Shown here: positions 62,064-64,000 of the stretch, in pieces
Numbering within the stretch: the first letter of the stretch is position 1
Layout of the letters: each line of letters begins with the position of its first letter
Assembly (NCBI RefSeq): GCF_002893765.1
Contig: NZ_CP025938.1
Span: 186,001 to 250,000 of the forward strand
Source: Tamlana carrageenivorans
GTDB lineage: Bacteria; Bacteroidota; Bacteroidia; Flavobacteriales; Flavobacteriaceae
DNA length: 64,000 bases
Direction: 5' to 3'
The notes under the pieces: model-generated
The model's database searches: none
Told to the model about the DNA's origin: nothing
The model's input: the letters and a program-made list of their open reading frames with translations, nothing else
Made by a program: the position numbers and the translations under genes

Positions 62064-62567
62064 ATGATTTACTACATCACAGGAGGCGAACGTTCAGGTA
62101 AAAGCAGTTACGCCCAAAACTTGGCTTTATCCTTTTCTAACAGTCCAAAATATATTGCAACGTCACGAATTTGGGACGGTGATCACAGAAAACGCATAGA
62201 GCGACATCAAGCCGATCGTGATGAGCGCTGGACTTCCATTGAAGAGGAAAAAGATGTTTCTAATCACATCAACCCAAAAGATGTTGTTGTTATAGACTGC
62301 GTAACCTTATGGCTTACCAATTATTTTATCGATACAAAAAATGATATTGAAAAAGCTTTAGAATTGGCTAAAGTAGAATTCAACAAACTTTTAGATTTGG
62401 ATGCTACCATCATCATCATTTCCAATGAAATTGGTATGGGCGTGCATGCTCAAACCGAAATTGGTCGCAAATTCACCGAATTGCAAGGTTGGATGAATCA
62501 GCATATAGCCAAAAACTCCGATAAAGCCACTGTAATGATTTCAGGAATACCACTAACGCTAAAATAA
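62064..62567 (+). CDS. cobU: Adenosylcobinamide kinase / adenosylcobinamide-phosphate guanylyltransferase
   Basis: 167 residues. P-loop ITGGERSGKSSYAQNLAL at the N-terminus, RIERHQADRDERW with the guanylylated His, and VVIDCVTLWLTNYF are the CobU signatures. It phosphorylates adenosylcobinamide and then attaches GMP to make AdoCbi-GDP in the last part of B12 assembly. It is divergent from the BtuF-like gene over 89 bp. I found no second B12 box there. cobT follows 6 bp later. Confidence 0.95.
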   Translation: MIYYITGGERSGKSSYAQNLALSFSNSPKYIATSRIWDGDHRKRIERHQADRDERWTSIEEEKDVSNHINPKDVVVIDCVTLWLTNYFIDTKNDIEKALELAKVEFNKLLDLDATIIIISNEIGMGVHAQTEIGRKFTELQGWMNQHIAKNSDKATVMISGIPLTLK

Positions 62568-62573
62568 TTAATC

Positions 62574-63596
62574 ATGGTTAAAACCGATTTACAACAAGCC
62601 CTTCAACACAAAATAGACACTAAAACAAAACCGCTTGGTGCCTTAGGAAAATTAGAAAATCTAGCCTTTAAAATAGGCTGTATTCAAAATACTGAAACCC
62701 CAAAAATCACGAATCCAACCATCGTTGTTTTTGCTGGAGACCATGGTATTGCTGCCAAAGGTGAAGTGAATCCTTTTCCGCAGGAAGTAACGGCACAAAT
62801 GGTTTATAATTTTGTAAACGGCGGTGCAGCAATCAATGTTTTTAGTAAAACAAACGACATCGATTTAAAAGTTGTTGATGCTGGCGTTAATCATACGTTT
62901 GATAGCGAAACAGGTATTATTGACGCCAAGATTGATTTTGGTACTAAGAATTACCAAAATGAGCCAGCCATGACATTGGAACAGTGTGAAGAAGCGTTTA
63001 AAAAGGCTGAAACCATTGTTGAGAACCTTCATAAAAATGGTTGTAACACCATAGGTTTTGGTGAAATGGGTATTAGTAATACCTCATCGGCAGCCTTGTT
63101 AATGAGTTACTTCACAAAAACCCCAATTAAAGATTGTGTGGGCTCTGGTACTAGTTTAGACACCCAAGGTATCTCAAAAAAAGCTAAAATTCTTGAAAGC
63201 GTTTTTCAAAAATATACCCCGCAATCCCCTAAAGAAGCTTTAGCAACTTTCGGCGGATTTGAAATCGCCATGATTTGTGCGGCTATTATAAAAGCCAGCG
63301 CATTAAACATGGTTGTAGTTATTGATGGCTTTATTGTAACCTCAGCACTTTTAGTAGCTAAAGCCATAAACCCCGAGGTGATTGATCATGCTGTTTTTGC
63401 CCATAACTCCAATGAGCAAGGCCATAAAACCATGTTAGCGTTTTTAAAGGCTGAACCTCTTTTAGACCTAGGTTTGCGATTAGGAGAAGGTACCGGAGCA
63501 GCTCTAGCTATTCCGCTTTTAAGAGCTTCTGTAGATTTTTTAAACAACATGGCCAGCTTTGAAAGCGCTGGCGTTAGTGGCGAATCTGAAAATTAA
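62574..63596 (+). CDS. cobT: Nicotinate-nucleotide:dimethylbenzimidazole phosphoribosyltransferase
   Basis: 340 residues. It makes alpha-ribazole phosphate, the lower ligand of cobalamin. TKPLGALGKLENLAFKIGCI, VFAGDHGIAAKGEVNPFPQE, FGEMGISNTSSAALLM and RLGEGTGAALAIPLLRA are the CobT blocks in proper order, and the C-terminal Glu-rich region includes the catalytic Glu of RLGEGTGAA. Its product feeds the CobS protein encoded 40 bp downstream. Confidence 0.96.
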   Translation: MVKTDLQQALQHKIDTKTKPLGALGKLENLAFKIGCIQNTETPKITNPTIVVFAGDHGIAAKGEVNPFPQEVTAQMVYNFVNGGAAINVFSKTNDIDLKVVDAGVNHTFDSETGIIDAKIDFGTKNYQNEPAMTLEQCEEAFKKAETIVENLHKNGCNTIGFGEMGISNTSSAALLMSYFTKTPIKDCVGSGTSLDTQGISKKAKILESVFQKYTPQSPKEALATFGGFEIAMICAAIIKASALNMVVVIDGFIVTSALLVAKAINPEVIDHAVFAHNSNEQGHKTMLAFLKAEPLLDLGLRLGEGTGAALAIPLLRASVDFLNNMASFESAGVSGESEN

Positions 63597-63636
63597 AATC
63601 ACGAAGCACCCATTTAAAAACAATACATATAAACAC

Positions 63637-64000
63637 ATGAAAAGAGAGCTCCAAATATTCCTTACCGCCATCATGTTTTTTACGAGAATCCCTTGTCCGA
63701 AGTGGGTAAATCATGAACCTGAATTTTTAACCAAGAGTTCCAAATATTTTTCTTTAGTTGGCATTATTGTAGGGGCTATCGGTGCCTTAGTTTACTATGC
63801 CGCCACTTACGTGTTTTCTACTGAAATTGCTATCGCCCTAAGTATGGTTTCCACAATTTATGCTACAGGAGCCTTTCATGAAGATGGCTTTGCCGATGTT
63901 TGCGACGGACTTGGCGGTGGCTGGACCAAGGAGAAGATCTTACTCATTATGAAAGATTCTCGATTGGGCACTTATGGTGCAGCAGGGCTAGGATTAATTT
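63637..64000 (+). CDS. cobS: Adenosylcobinamide-GDP ribazoletransferase, N-terminal part
   Basis: The frame from ATG 63637 is open to the window edge (121 residues). KRELQIFLTAIMFFTRIPCP is the usual first helix and RIP motif. Two further hydrophobic helices follow, then GAFHEDGFADVCDGLGGGW and MKDSRLGTYGAAGLGL, the Asp-rich metal-binding block of the membrane enzyme CobS. It joins AdoCbi-GDP and ribazole (phosphate) to finish cobalamin. It is in one transcriptional unit with cobU and cobT. The end lies outside the window. Confidence 0.93.
   Translation, partial: MKRELQIFLTAIMFFTRIPCPKWVNHEPEFLTKSSKYFSLVGIIVGAIGALVYYAATYVFSTEIAIALSMVSTIYATGAFHEDGFADVCDGLGGGWTKEKILLIMKDSRLGTYGAAGLGLI

Noticed and set aside
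1..64000. tRNA, rRNA, insertion sequences or prophage genes.
   Set aside because: I looked through all gaps and saw no cloverleaf with a CCA-type end, no rRNA-like stretch, and no transposase, integrase or phage frame.

Overview
The window looks like a chromosome segment of a marine-type member of the Flavobacteriaceae (Bacteroidota). The DNA is AT-rich. Several genes open with TTG and lack a Shine-Dalgarno-like leader. Two promoters show a TATCTTTG -7 box of the TAnnTTTG type. Surface lipoproteins carry Cys-Ser-Asn/Lys-Asp/Glu export signals, and DUF4252 proteins, a PL7 alginate-lyase-like protein and a BY-kinase with a Tyr-Gly tail are present. No tRNA, rRNA, intact transposase or prophage was seen.

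1-26 kb: one long minus-strand surface-polysaccharide locus. In transcription order it runs: OPX lipoprotein (wza), BY-kinase copolymerase (wzc), ABC permease (wzm), a decayed S23-type four-helix-bundle gene, ABC ATPase with C-terminal glycan domain (wzt), two methyltransferases, eleven GT2/GT4 glycosyltransferases with an acyltransferase-3 among them, an MBOAT/SGNH O-acetylation pair, a CMP-nonulosonate synthetase fused to a KdsC-like phosphatase, a NeuB synthase, a GT-B-like transferase, and the start of another SGNH-type protein. Together they predict an O-acetylated, methylated glycan containing a sialic-acid-like sugar, exported by the ABC route.

26-38.6 kb: an ABC-F ATPase and a methyltransferase, then histidine utilisation. 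hutH, hutU and hutI are on the minus strand, with a divergent LysR gene. Two large arrays of a palindromic 18-mer (TTCTCGACTCCGCTCGAA and its complement) sit here. One separates hutH from hutU and the other lies behind hutI. A broken GIY-YIG endonuclease gene at the edge of the second array lies between inverted copies of the same 18-mer. I regard this as the best candidate for an undescribed mobile or repeat system in the window.

38.6-57.6 kb: a DEAD-box RNA helicase with a strongly structured leader, a CarboxypepD_reg-like secreted protein, TrmH, a class III-like sirtuin, an FGE-sulfatase-fold protein, a PL7 lyase that seems to have lost its ATG, a glycosyltransferase, a haem-binding c-type protein, a toxin-antitoxin pair whose toxin has an in-frame stop, purB, a sigma/anti-sigma-like/DUF4252 operon, two tandem S41 protease lipoproteins and a Dph6-like PP-loop ATPase.

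57.6-64 kb: cobalamin acquisition and nucleotide-loop assembly. A cobalamin riboswitch lies ahead of a BtuB-like TonB receptor and a YncE/DUF5074 surface lipoprotein. A BtuF-like protein lies upstream of it. cobU, cobT and a right-truncated cobS run in the opposite direction.
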